Shown one piece after another: positions 9,964 through 19,577 of a stretch of DNA of 64,000 nt. The stretch covers positions 79,123,501 to 79,187,500 of the forward strand of contig JASDFA010000007.1 in NCBI GenBank assembly GCA_035772735.1, written 5' to 3'. Below the pieces are notes generated by a model. The model was not told where the DNA came from, searched no databases, and was given only the letters and a program-made list of their open reading frames with translations. Source of the DNA: Datura wrightii. Its lineage: Eukaryota; Streptophyta; Magnoliopsida; Solanales; Solanaceae. Position 1 is the stretch's first letter, and each line of letters starts with the position of its first letter. The translations under genes and the position numbers were made by a program.

Positions 9964-11184
9964 ATGGCGAGCAGACAAGATAAAGGCAAGGGTGCGTCTA
10001 CCTCAGGCACCGGTAGAAAAAGGATGAGACTGGGCATCGCAGTCCCAGCTGCACCCGCTGTTCCGCGCGGCCAACGCCGCCAATACGGAACAAGATGGGT
10101 AACCGATGAAGGGAAGAAATGGTATGCTAAGCATAAAGAGAACAAGTACTTCCCTGAAGAACATATTGCACGGGAACCACTTGCACAGGAGTTCCCTCGC
10201 ATCGTACAGAGAATCGAGGTAGCTGGGCTCAGCTTTATTTTTCAGGAGCCCAAGGAGTGCAACCTTCATTTGGTCTGGGAATTTTATGCAAATTGGAACC
10301 CGGCCATCAGAAGCCACACAGTGAAAATCAGAGGGCAGATTGTCACTCTGGACCCCCAGCAGCTGAATGCCATCGTTGGAGCGCGGGACACAGACGCCCA
10401 CGTTCTCCGCCAGCTAAACATCACCCCACCGTACGCCGACATCAGACGTATGTTGTGTGGGGCTCGATCCACAGCCCGATGGAGTAGACATAAGGAGAGG
10501 GGTTACCACCAAACTCTGCCTTATTCGCAGATGAACAGGGAGGCCAGAATATGGCTGAAGATTGTGTGTTCATGCTTGATCCCGGGAGTCCAAATGACGG
10601 ACGTGACCCGGGACCGTGTCTGCTTGGTGTATGCCCTTATGAAAGGGCTTGAGATTAATGTGGGGGCGGTAATAATATCCGCCATGAAGAGAGCCAGACT
10701 GCACCAGGGCCACAGATACGGATTTGGAGGACTCATCACCACCTTCCTCCGAGGCCTCGACATTGAGGAAGAAGCCTTGGACTATATTCCGCAGTTGGAG
10801 CGGAGGGCCCTCGACGTGACAAAGACTAAGGCCCCCGACACTACACACAGACCTGTATTGACTTTGGGCGAGCGACATGCTCGTGACGATCAGTACATGG
10901 CCCGTATATTTGGCATGCAGATGCTTCAGCTACGGATTGGTGGGAGACCAGCCACCGAGGAAGAATTATGGCAGCTGGAGCTGGACTACCCCTTTGGCGA
11001 GAACGCTAGAGCCTTATGTCGGGTGGGACCAGCCTTCGTGGAGCCTACTGATGACGATGTCCCTACTGATGAGGAGACACGTTGTGAGGACTCTGATGTG
11101 GAGTTCGATGACGACGATGGAGCTGATTCAGACATGGGCGACGAGGCCGCAGCACCGGATGAAGAAGTCGAATATTTCGACTGA
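9964..11184 (+). CDS. ORF2: plant transposon-protein-like protein of element A (intact)
   Basis: An intact 406-codon ORF starting at ATG 9964, the first ATG after a likely splice acceptor. The N-terminus is basic (KDKGKG-like lysines, then GRKRMRLG, a possible nuclear signal). The middle is a globular region rich in conserved Trp, Arg and Tyr. The last 50 or so residues are dominated by Asp and Glu. It resembles the 'putative plant transposon protein' domain (PF20167, from memory) and sits where Athila elements carry an env-like or ORF-1-like gene. I see no signal peptide or membrane segment, so an envelope role is unlikely. Copies in B, I and G are broken. Function is unknown; a nuclear role is my inference. 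Confidence 0.8.
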   Translation: MASRQDKGKGASTSGTGRKRMRLGIAVPAAPAVPRGQRRQYGTRWVTDEGKKWYAKHKENKYFPEEHIAREPLAQEFPRIVQRIEVAGLSFIFQEPKECNLHLVWEFYANWNPAIRSHTVKIRGQIVTLDPQQLNAIVGARDTDAHVLRQLNITPPYADIRRMLCGARSTARWSRHKERGYHQTLPYSQMNREARIWLKIVCSCLIPGVQMTDVTRDRVCLVYALMKGLEINVGAVIISAMKRARLHQGHRYGFGGLITTFLRGLDIEEEALDYIPQLERRALDVTKTKAPDTTHRPVLTLGERHARDDQYMARIFGMQMLQLRIGGRPATEEELWQLELDYPFGENARALCRVGPAFVEPTDDDVPTDEETRCEDSDVEFDDDDGADSDMGDEAAAPDEEVEYFD

Positions 11185-11229
11185 GCAGGGAGTTCCACCA
11201 CCCAAAATTTTGTGCTTTGTATTATTGTG

Positions 11230-11270
11230 AACACTGGGAACAGTGTTCGATTTAAGTGTGGGGTGGGGAG
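11230..11270 (+). other. Hairpin plus internal polypurine-like tract after ORF2 (A)
   Basis: AACACTG (11230-11236), GGAA (11237-11240), CAGTGTT (11241-11247), then TTTAAGTGTGGGGTGGGGAG at 11251-11270. It begins 46 bases past the ORF2 stop. The arrangement copies the one next to the 3' LTR. Confidence 0.7.
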
Positions 11271-13047
11271 TAGCTAGGTGCTGGGACAAGGCTCTAATTT
11301 GCTGTATGTTTTTTTTTCCTTGGTTTGTATGGATGTTTGTGCTTTCCCTGTGGTGAACTGATTTGTGATGTATCTGTATATATTTGTTTTGTGGCTGATG
11401 ATGTGTGTTTTTGAAAGTTATGGTTGCCAGTGTAAATATTTTGTAAATTTTGTAAATATTTTTTTCTATCGACATGATCGATATTTTTCAAAATTTTTGC
11501 GAAGATATTTTGCAATTATCAAAATCTTTTGTAAATATGTTTCTATCGAAATGATCGATGTGTTGCAAAATTTTTTCGATTTTTATTTTTTTGGGTTTCT
11601 CGGATTTTGTTTTCAGTTCTTTTACCGAGAATAGTCCCATTGAATCGATGTCATAGTTAGTGACCGTTCCAATATGATGGATGGATGACGACCGTCTTAA
11701 GGGAAATGTAGTCGTTAGGAGTAGAATTTTTATTTGTTTTTAGTTTTTCTTTGGTGGATTGCATCAATGAACTGTAGTTGCTTATGGTTGCTAAACTTTC
11801 GTTGCGTGTTGTAATTGATGTTCAAAATGTGAAAGTGATTCGTTTGAAAGCATGCAATTCGGTAAATATGTTGAGTTACCTAGGATATAGAATTTGGTTC
11901 AGTATGATTGAGGCTTAATCTTGAATTCATGTGATTGGCTAATTAGAGAGTCTGTGAATGCATCTTGATTCGAGCATGTGCATGAAGTGTGAAGTGAGGT
12001 ATTGTTATTCCATGTCATTGTGAATTGTCTAGAACTTGCCTGGTGTGTATACAAAACGAAATGAAGGAGGTGTAGTGTTGGAAAGGATGTAGGCATTTCT
12101 TTGTTTTAACCGATAGTTCACATTTTTTTTCTTGTCAAATTCTACCTTTTTATATGTTGTATACCCTAGTCAGCCCGTTGAGCCTTTAGCCGATTTCTTT
12201 CTTTCTTTTGTCCAAAAGTGTATAAACTAAGCTTTATTCCTTCTTTTCATTAGCCTTAAAGTCTATAAGAAGCTCTTAAGCGCTTACAAAGAAAAGAAAA
12301 TGTTTCCCAAAGAGTGAAAAGAAAAAGAAAAGCAGAGTGAAGAAAGAAAAGATGATGTTGAAGAGGCACTTGCTATAATTAAATGATAGTGAGGGTACAT
12401 GAAAACCCTTTGTTTTGTGTCAAGTGTGTTTGATGAAATGGGCTGTATGAAAGGAAACCAGCATGAATGAGGGAAAAAGAGAAAAGAGAGGCACAATGTC
12501 CATGAGTCGATGGGAATGAGTTGAAAAGGCGCTTAAGGATGCTAGAGACTCTTATTGGCTAATCCAATATATATATACTAGATCCATAGCCCCGTTACAA
12601 CCCATTAAAGTCCTACGTGATCCTATATTGCATTTCTTTATATTAGTGGAGTAATACACTAAGGGCAAGCCTATGGGTCATGACATGATGCATGTGAATT
12701 CTTTTGGGAGAGAGAGTGAAATTAATTTTTATATGCCCCTACTTGCATGTTTGTGTGTTGCATGAACAAAAAGGGGAAGATTCTCTCGAGTTGTGAGGGC
12801 ACATGCTTGATGAAAGATTGATTTTCGTGTCGGATTTCTTGATTAGCTGATTTGCATGAGTTTGCCGATATCAAGAATCAATTCTTAAAGTCTAGGAATC
12901 CTTGATGTATTAAAGGTCATTGTATTGTAAGACCAAGCATGTTTTCGTGATGATTTGCAAAAACTGAATAATCGGTATGACCGTAGCGTAAATTGTTGCA
13001 CCATAGTGACGAAGGTTGGGATGTAATTTGCATGATTTGTGTATATG
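11271..13047 (+). other. Conserved non-coding 3' region of element A
   Basis: About 1.8 kb without a credible ORF. Blocks are shared in order with B (about 22926-24588), with C (1-453 and 1880-3211) and, reversed, with I (57991-59763). Small inverted blocks such as ttctatcgacatgatcgat (from about 11462) recur. The best-kept segment is 12661-12716. A packaging or structural RNA role is possible but unproven. Confidence 0.6.
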
Positions 13048-13085
13048 TTGTTCGAGGACGAACAAGGATTTAAGTGTGGGGTAAG
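13048..13085 (+). other. Pre-LTR hairpin and polypurine tract of element A
   Basis: TTGTTCG (13048-13054), AGGA, CGAACAA (13059-13065), then ttaagtgtggggtaag (13070-13085) directly against the 3' LTR. By position this is the plus-strand primer. Confidence 0.85.
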
Positions 13086-14541
13086 TGATCTTGGGCAGAT
13101 TTATATGCCCAAGTGATACTCAAACGTATCAATTTTACCTTGTTTGCTGTGCAATGTGTATATAATATCATGTAATTGGTAATAAAATGTGAATTTATAC
13201 TAACCAACATGATTAGCATTTGTTTTGCAGGTAAATGTGAATTTTAGGAGCTAAAATGCATGTTGGAACTATGTCGGAGTTGGACTTGGATGCGAGCGTG
13301 GAAAAGACCTTGGAATGCACATTTTATAGGGGCTCCGCGTTGGAGCCGTGCCACGCTACCATCGCGGTAGCACACTGCCTGAACAGGAATTAAAATGGCA
13401 ATTTCCAGTGTGCCTTCGCGTCAGCTCCGTGGCACGGAGAGAGGCCTCCGCGTTGGCCTCCGTGCCACGTTGAGGCTAATTTACCGGACCCTGAAATTCC
13501 AGTGAAGGTCCGCGTCCATGCCGTGTCACGGAGGCAGTGCTTCGCGTTGGCCTCCGTGACACGTTGCTTGTTATTCCGGGAAAAATTTCCCACTAGTATA
13601 AATAGCACACTTAGGTTTATTTTAATCAGTTTTTAGTTTTTAGACTGAGTTCAGAAGTGGAGAGCAAGGACGTGGGTTAGGAGCAGTTGAGGAACGAAAA
13701 AGCTAAGGGATTTCTTCTCTTCTTTTCTTCTTTGTATCAATTGTACGTATGATTTACACTCATTTTAGGATGATCAATCCACAAATGAGTGGCTAATTCT
13801 CTTCCTTGCTGAGATTTTGAACATGTGTAATGAATTTTGATTATAATTGATATGGTTTTCTTCTTCTTCTTTCATGTTGTTCTATTAATTCTTGTTCTTA
13901 CTGCATTAGTGATTGGCCAACATTAATGTACATCTAAAAAGTCCAATTTCACTCGAGAGAGCAAGAAATTGGAAAGTTGTGAATTAATAGGGTATTGTTC
14001 TTAACTTGATTTGGGAAAATTGGGTTTTGATGTCCTTTCCTGATAGTAATATACTTGAAAGCCGTATTAGTCAATTTAGGAACCGGAATTGTAGTGCTAG
14101 GTCATAAATTGCATTTGATCACAGAAATGTAGACGGATGATTTATGATTCTAAAGTGAAATTAAATACGAAAGTTTTAATTTCTAGGCGAATGTTCTTGG
14201 CTAGCAATATGAAGAAGAGATTAACCAAATTATCATGATTATCAAGTTCATTACTTGTTCTTAACCTTGGCATGTTCATATCCATTATCTGAATTCATAG
14301 TAAATAGTTGTTATTAATTTTAGTATATATAGTTTAGAAACAAAAACTCAAGTAACTGTTGGTTACATTGTTGTTAGCATAATTAGAAGTGAAATAGGAA
14401 TATAGTAAACTAGGCAACTTTACATATCTTGAGCCTCCTTGGATCGATACTTGGCTACTTAGCCACTTTATTACTTGTTTGACCACGTGCACTTGCGTGT
14501 CGGTTTATAATATATAATACCAATCGGAATAGCACCGAACA
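13086..14541 (+). repeat. 3' LTR of element A
   Basis: 1456 bp, from TGATCTTGGG to CCGAACA, followed by the TTGCT duplication. It is nearly identical to the 5' LTR, differing by about 20 scattered substitutions plus small indels counted by eye. Confidence 0.95.
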
Positions 14542-14764
14542 TTGCTCCTAGAGTAATTTCAGAATATTTCGTTGACCCAAACTAGACTTAATTTAATCTT
14601 TTTTGAACACTTCTCTATCCAACACCTGCGAAAGTTAAGATCACACTTGAAATGGATAGTTAAAGGAATGGGTCCAGTCCCTGTGGGTTCGACAATTCGG
14701 TTCTTAAAAGGAGCCACTATATTACTTGCACGACCCGTACACTTGCGGACGCGCGAATCGGGCA

Positions 14765-16928
14765 CGTCACCCATTAAAAAGACTCTACTTAATGAGGCTT
14801 TCAAATTCCCTAGGACACTTCAAAACCTATGGCTTTGATACCAAATTTTTCATGATCCAAACATACACCAGATCGTATACATGGGACAAGGAGCCCCGAG
14901 AGAACCTAAGTCGATCCATGGCAGAGCATACATCTAATTCAATCACATGAGCGGAAGACATAACATAAATAACATAATTATAACATAGCATAAGGGAAAA
15001 CAACACAAGACTTGTATAATACAGCGGAATACAACTCATAGTCTGATATGCCTCTAAACATGAAAGGCGGATTGATGGAACAATTCCCCAACTAATCCAA
15101 TATCCAGAAACTGAAAGAAATAACATAGTGTGAACATGTAGCCCTTGGAACACGAGGACTCACCAAGTGTGCTGAGAGCAAGGCAGAAACTAGCTATGGG
15201 TGAGGATGAGCTTGAGAACTGGGACCTGTATCATGAAATGATACGACATAGAAAGTATGCAGTTAGTACGTGAAATGTACTGAGTATGCAAGGTAATTAA
15301 AACAAACATTTAAAATATTTTAAACTCATAAATGAAGATAAGAGTAGGACAACATGCTCATAACATAAATATCATAGTATAACCTAAGGCTCAAGGTTTT
15401 CAAAACATTTGTAATACAATCGTAATCCCAATCATAAGACAAAAGCTTTATTGAACATGACTTGAGCAAATATACATAATCATAAACAGGCATAAATCAT
15501 GAGGAACAGTGGGAGATTCTCTTAACCGACATACCCCATATGAGCACACATGAAGCCCAACTCTTAACCCTCGTCGGAAGGGTGTTCTTACCTAGCCAAG
15601 GGTAGAACCATGAAGTAGTGATATGACCATGAAAAGGGCCATTTGGGCCAGGTACTTACATGAAAGGGTCCCTATATACCTACGGTTGTAGGTAGCTCAT
15701 GAGATCCGGGGCTTAACCTGAGCCCCGAACCTAATCGGTGTTTGATACTACTCTCAAAACATCTATAGTGCTCATAATAGTACATACATGAGTTCATGGG
15801 CTAGTTAAATCATGATATTCGTAAACATGTTTGAAAATATGTGAACTAGCCATGACATGAGGCCCGTGAGTCGGCCAAAAACATAATTCATGAATAATAA
15901 GATTCATACATACTTGTAGATCATGTACATTGCTTGAATTTCATAAAATCATAATGGGTAGTTAAAATAAATTCATAACTTAAAGCATAATTCATGTTGG
16001 GCTCATGAAGAACATCAATGAGAAAATAGCTCATAATTCAGTTCATCATGGGGCATGCATAATTAATCATAATTTCTTAGAAAATCAAAATCAAAAATAT
16101 TATAATCAATTTAAAATTCAAAAGATGATTGAAATCCATAGATATGATAATATTTCAAAATCACAAAACCCATAATTTAATTCATTAGAATTTATATAAT
16201 CAAATACAAAACCCCATGAGTTTTTGAAAATTTGTAATTAGAATCATAGAGTAGGAGCATGGGTGTGGAAGAATTCACCCATTAAGGACCTTACATACTT
16301 GGAAACACTTGATTCTTAATCTCCCTTGAAAGCCCAAGATGGAATTTAGAGAAATTGGGGAAGAACACCTTGAATCACCTTCTACACTCCTCTCTATACT
16401 CTTGCATGCATGAATGAGGCTTAACATGGACTAATCCTCCTTAAAAGACTCTATTCAGAACATAAAACGACATAGTTTAGGCCTTACAAATTTAGAAATT
16501 ATGATAACACCCTTACTAAAAATGCCAAAATTTCTAGTTGCCAACTCACGGGTTGTTGCCAGGGTGCACGACTCGTGGATTGATTCTGTGATGTCTACTG
16601 CCCAAACAAGCTCAGGGGACCCCACAAATCATGGTGGATGACCACGACTCGTGTCAACACTCGTGGTCCCTACTGCCTTAAGTCCCTAGCCATGCATTCC
16701 ATCCTTGCCACGGGTGAACTCATGAGTCGTGAGGTATGACCATGACTCGTTGTCACCCCTGTGGCCTCCCAAAAACTCTGCCAAGCCCAGCCTGACCACG
16801 AGTCACTTCACGACTTGTGGACCCACCAAACAAACCACCTCACGAACCGTCTTGTGACCTGGTGTGAATTTTCAGTTTTTTTCCTGTTTGACTTCCTGGT
16901 CTAATCCTTGGGTTCTCGGGGTATGACA
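14765..16928 (-). mobile_element. Element D: 5' LTR and leader of a chromovirus (partial)
   Basis: On the minus strand the LTR starts TGTCATACCCC (16928) and runs to about 14848. A primer site similar to the tRNA-iMet type (RC of ggctttgataccaa, 14831-14844) and a short leader follow, cut off by element C at 14764. The LTR carries repeated CACGA/TCGTG palindromes (about 16540-16860) and the conserved stem-loop GTATC-ATGAAAT-GATAC (15228-15244). It is inserted in the LTR of E at the point corresponding to about 49363. Confidence 0.75.
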
Positions 16929-18006
16929 CAATCCCTCTCTAGAGTATGAAATTCAATGTCTAATCTATGGGGTTTTAACCCAAATGCATGAATCTTTTAT
17001 TTCTATACATGGGTATGATTTGATTACAATTCTACTATTGAATTATGAAGCATGGGCAATTTTTGTAATGTTTTCAATTACAAATCATGTTTCTAGTTTA
17101 TTGAATTAAAAGCCCATTATTGTGATGTTTATGAAAGATGAGATTGGTGATTAATATATGATGATGATGAGATATTATGACAAAAAGCATGTTTTAATTC
17201 TACCCATATTTACAATTATGTTCTCGATGAGAATTGAGTATTTCTAAGTATGATAAATCATTGGGCAATGCCCACATGTTAAGTATGAATGATGATTTTC
17301 CTGAATTAAGCTTACCACATTGTTTTGGAGCAAAGACTCCCAATTATATCCTTAGCTTGTGGTATGGTTTGAGTTAAATTTTCCTATGCATAACTTACCA
17401 CATGATTTTGGAGTGAAGGCTCTCAATTACATTTTCAGCTTGTGGTATGTTTTGAACTAATGTTTCTCATATGCACGATTTCATATTTGAGATGTATTTC
17501 ATTAGTGAGCTTAGTCGATAGAATATGTTGATCATTGTTATACACGATCTAAAGCATATGCATATTTTTGGGAGTAGTATCTAGCACTGAGTAGGCTAAG
17601 GGTCGATCACACTATGCCTCAGAACTACACGCCAACGTAGGTTGATACAATTATAGATAATTTTGGGACCTTCCTTGTGATCTATCCCAGTCCCTAATGG
17701 CCCATGAGCTTGATATCGATATCATGGTATCGTCCCTAACCCTAGCAAGGCTTTGGACGGCTCTACCCAAATGAGTGTGATAGTTGGGACCACGTAAGCT
17801 CTATCGTGGCATGTTAGTTAAATGACGAGTCTCCCATTGTTCCTCATGATTTCAGATATGCATATTCATTACTCATGAGATTTATGTAAATGCATGTTCT
17901 AAAGTAGGTTTGACTCAATGTGCAGCTTTACTTATAAATGTCAGAATTCACCTTTGAGTCAATCGATTCAGTTTTTATGTATGAAGTTATGTTATGTCAT
18001 GTTATG

Positions 18007-19423
18007 TGATCTTGGGCAAATTTATATGCCCAAGTGATACTCAAAAGTGTCATTTTAGCCTTGTTTATCTATCAATGTGTATACATTTTCATGTAATTGG
18101 TAATAAAATGTGAATTTATACTAACCAACATGATTAGCATTGTTTTGCAGGTAAAATGTAATTTCGGGAAGCTAAAATGCATGTTGGAGGATATCGGGGT
18201 TGAACTCGGATGTGAGCATGGGACAAGGCATTGGACAGCATAAAATAAAGGGGTTCCGCGATGGAGCCGTGTCACGCTGCCATTGCGGAGGCCTTCTGCC
18301 TGAATAGGGAATTTTCTCCCAAATTCCAGAGAGGGTATGCGATGGGTCCGTGGCACGGTGGCTTGGCTCCGCGTTGCACGTCGTGCCATGTTGGGCTTTA
18401 TTTCCTGGACCCCAGTTCCAGTAAAGGTCCGCGTCCGTAGCGTGTCACGGAGGTAGTGCTCCGCGATGCACTACGTGATATGTTGCTCGTTATTCTGGGA
18501 AAAATTCCCACCAGTATAAATAGAACACTTAGGTTCATTTTTCAATATTCTGACTTGGTGGAGCAAGAACGTGGGTTACAGGCAGTTGAGGGGATGAAAT
18601 TATCAGGGTTTTTTCTCTCTTTCCTTCTTGTATTCAATTGCTTGTATGTTTAACACTCATTTAAAGATGTTTAATCCACAAATGAGTGGCTAATTCCTCT
18701 TCTTGCTGAGGTTATGAACAATTGTAGTGAAATGTGATTGTTGATCATATTGGTTTTTCATCTTTTCTTCCATGGTTGTTCTATTAATTCTTGTTCTTAT
18801 TGCATTAATGTGTGGCCTACGTTAATGTATATCTAAAAAGTCTGGTTTCACTCGAGAGAGCAAGAAATTGGAAAGTTGTGAATTAATAGGATATGATCTT
18901 TTCTTGGTTTGGGAAAATTGGGAATTGATTTACTTTCAGGATAGAAATATACCTGAAAGTCGTATTAGTCAATTTAGGAACCGGGTTTGTATGGCTAGAA
19001 CATGAATTGCATTTAATCACAGAAATGTAGGTGGATGGTTCATGATTCTTAAGTGGGGTTAAATACGAGAGTTTTAATTCCTTGGCAATAGTTCTTGACT
19101 AGCAACTGGAGGAAAAGACTAACCAAATTATGTCGATAATTAATTTCATTACATGTTCGTTTAGCCTCAGCGTGCTCTCATTCATAGTTCAGACTCACAT
19201 TAGATAATTGTTTTAGCTTTAGCATAAAAATTATAAAACAAAATATCAAACTCTTGGTTACACTGTTGTCTGCATTTTTAGAATTGAAATATAGCACACT
19301 TGAGCAGATTGCACTTCATCCCAGTCCCTGTGGGATCGATACTTGGCTTACTTAAGCCACTTTACTACTTGTTCGACCACGTGCACTTGCGTGTAGTTTT
19401 ATACCCTACAAACAGACCGAACA
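18007..19423 (+). repeat. 5' LTR of element B
   Basis: TGATCTTGGG to CCGAACA, 1417 bp. It is closely similar to the 3' LTR (24627-26047) and to the solo LTR at 454-1874, and more distant from the A LTRs. Confidence 0.93.
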
Positions 19424-19429
19424 AGTTTT

Positions 19430-19446
19430 TGGCGCCGTTGCCAGGG
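19430..19446 (+). other. Primer-binding site of element B (tRNA-Asp type)
   Basis: TGGCGCCGTTGCCAGGG, one mismatch from the complement of the tRNA-Asp 3' end. The mismatch is at a different position from that in A. Confidence 0.85.
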
Positions 19447-19577
19447 ACTGGCAATTGGTGAATTTGTTTTAAGTGTTAATTTATTGTATTTTTATTTTCT
19501 TAGTGTTGACAACTTGGTCTTAGCCTGTATTTTGCAGATTTAATTTCTGTTGAACACTAGCAAGAGACAAGGAGCTA

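Larger units (their letters stand above)
4564..14541 (+). mobile_element. Element A: complete Athila-like non-autonomous LTR retrotransposon
   Basis: A 9978-bp element with LTRs at 4564-6017 and 13086-14541, flanked by a perfect 5-bp duplication TTGCT (4559-4563, 14542-14546). Order: LTR, tRNA-Asp primer site, gag-protease, post-ORF hairpin, internal promoter-like block, leader intron, ORF2, hairpin with polypurine-like tract, about 1.8 kb of conserved non-coding DNA, hairpin with polypurine tract, LTR. There is no reverse transcriptase, RNase H or integrase, so enzymes would have to come from another element. I count roughly 20 differences by eye between the two LTRs, pointing to a fairly recent insertion. 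Confidence 0.95.
3249..14764 (+). mobile_element. 3' LTR of element C, split by element A
   Basis: Starts TGATCACGGGC next to the polypurine tract and resumes after element A at 14547, ending ...CGGGCA at 14764. Without A it is about 1.53 kb. It carries a TATAAATAG box at 3784-3792 and a GC-rich hairpin (3698-3709 with 3728-3739) like those of the A and B LTRs, but is otherwise clearly diverged. The end at 14764 is inferred from the CA terminus and the switch to D sequence. Element C's own target duplication cannot be checked because its 5' end is outside the window. Confidence 0.75.

Noticed and set aside
9964..11184. Calling ORF2 an envelope gene
   Set aside because: The position fits Athila env-like genes, but I see no signal peptide, membrane segment or cysteine-rich ectodomain. 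A very acidic tail and basic start do not fit an envelope.
14559..15153. ORFs on both strands at the C/D junction
   Set aside because: They cross the boundary between C's LTR and D's leader, so they cannot be ancestral genes.
17700..17735. GATATCGATATC palindrome as a regulatory site
   Set aside because: Present once per E LTR, with no neighbouring conservation in the other chromovirus LTRs to support a role.
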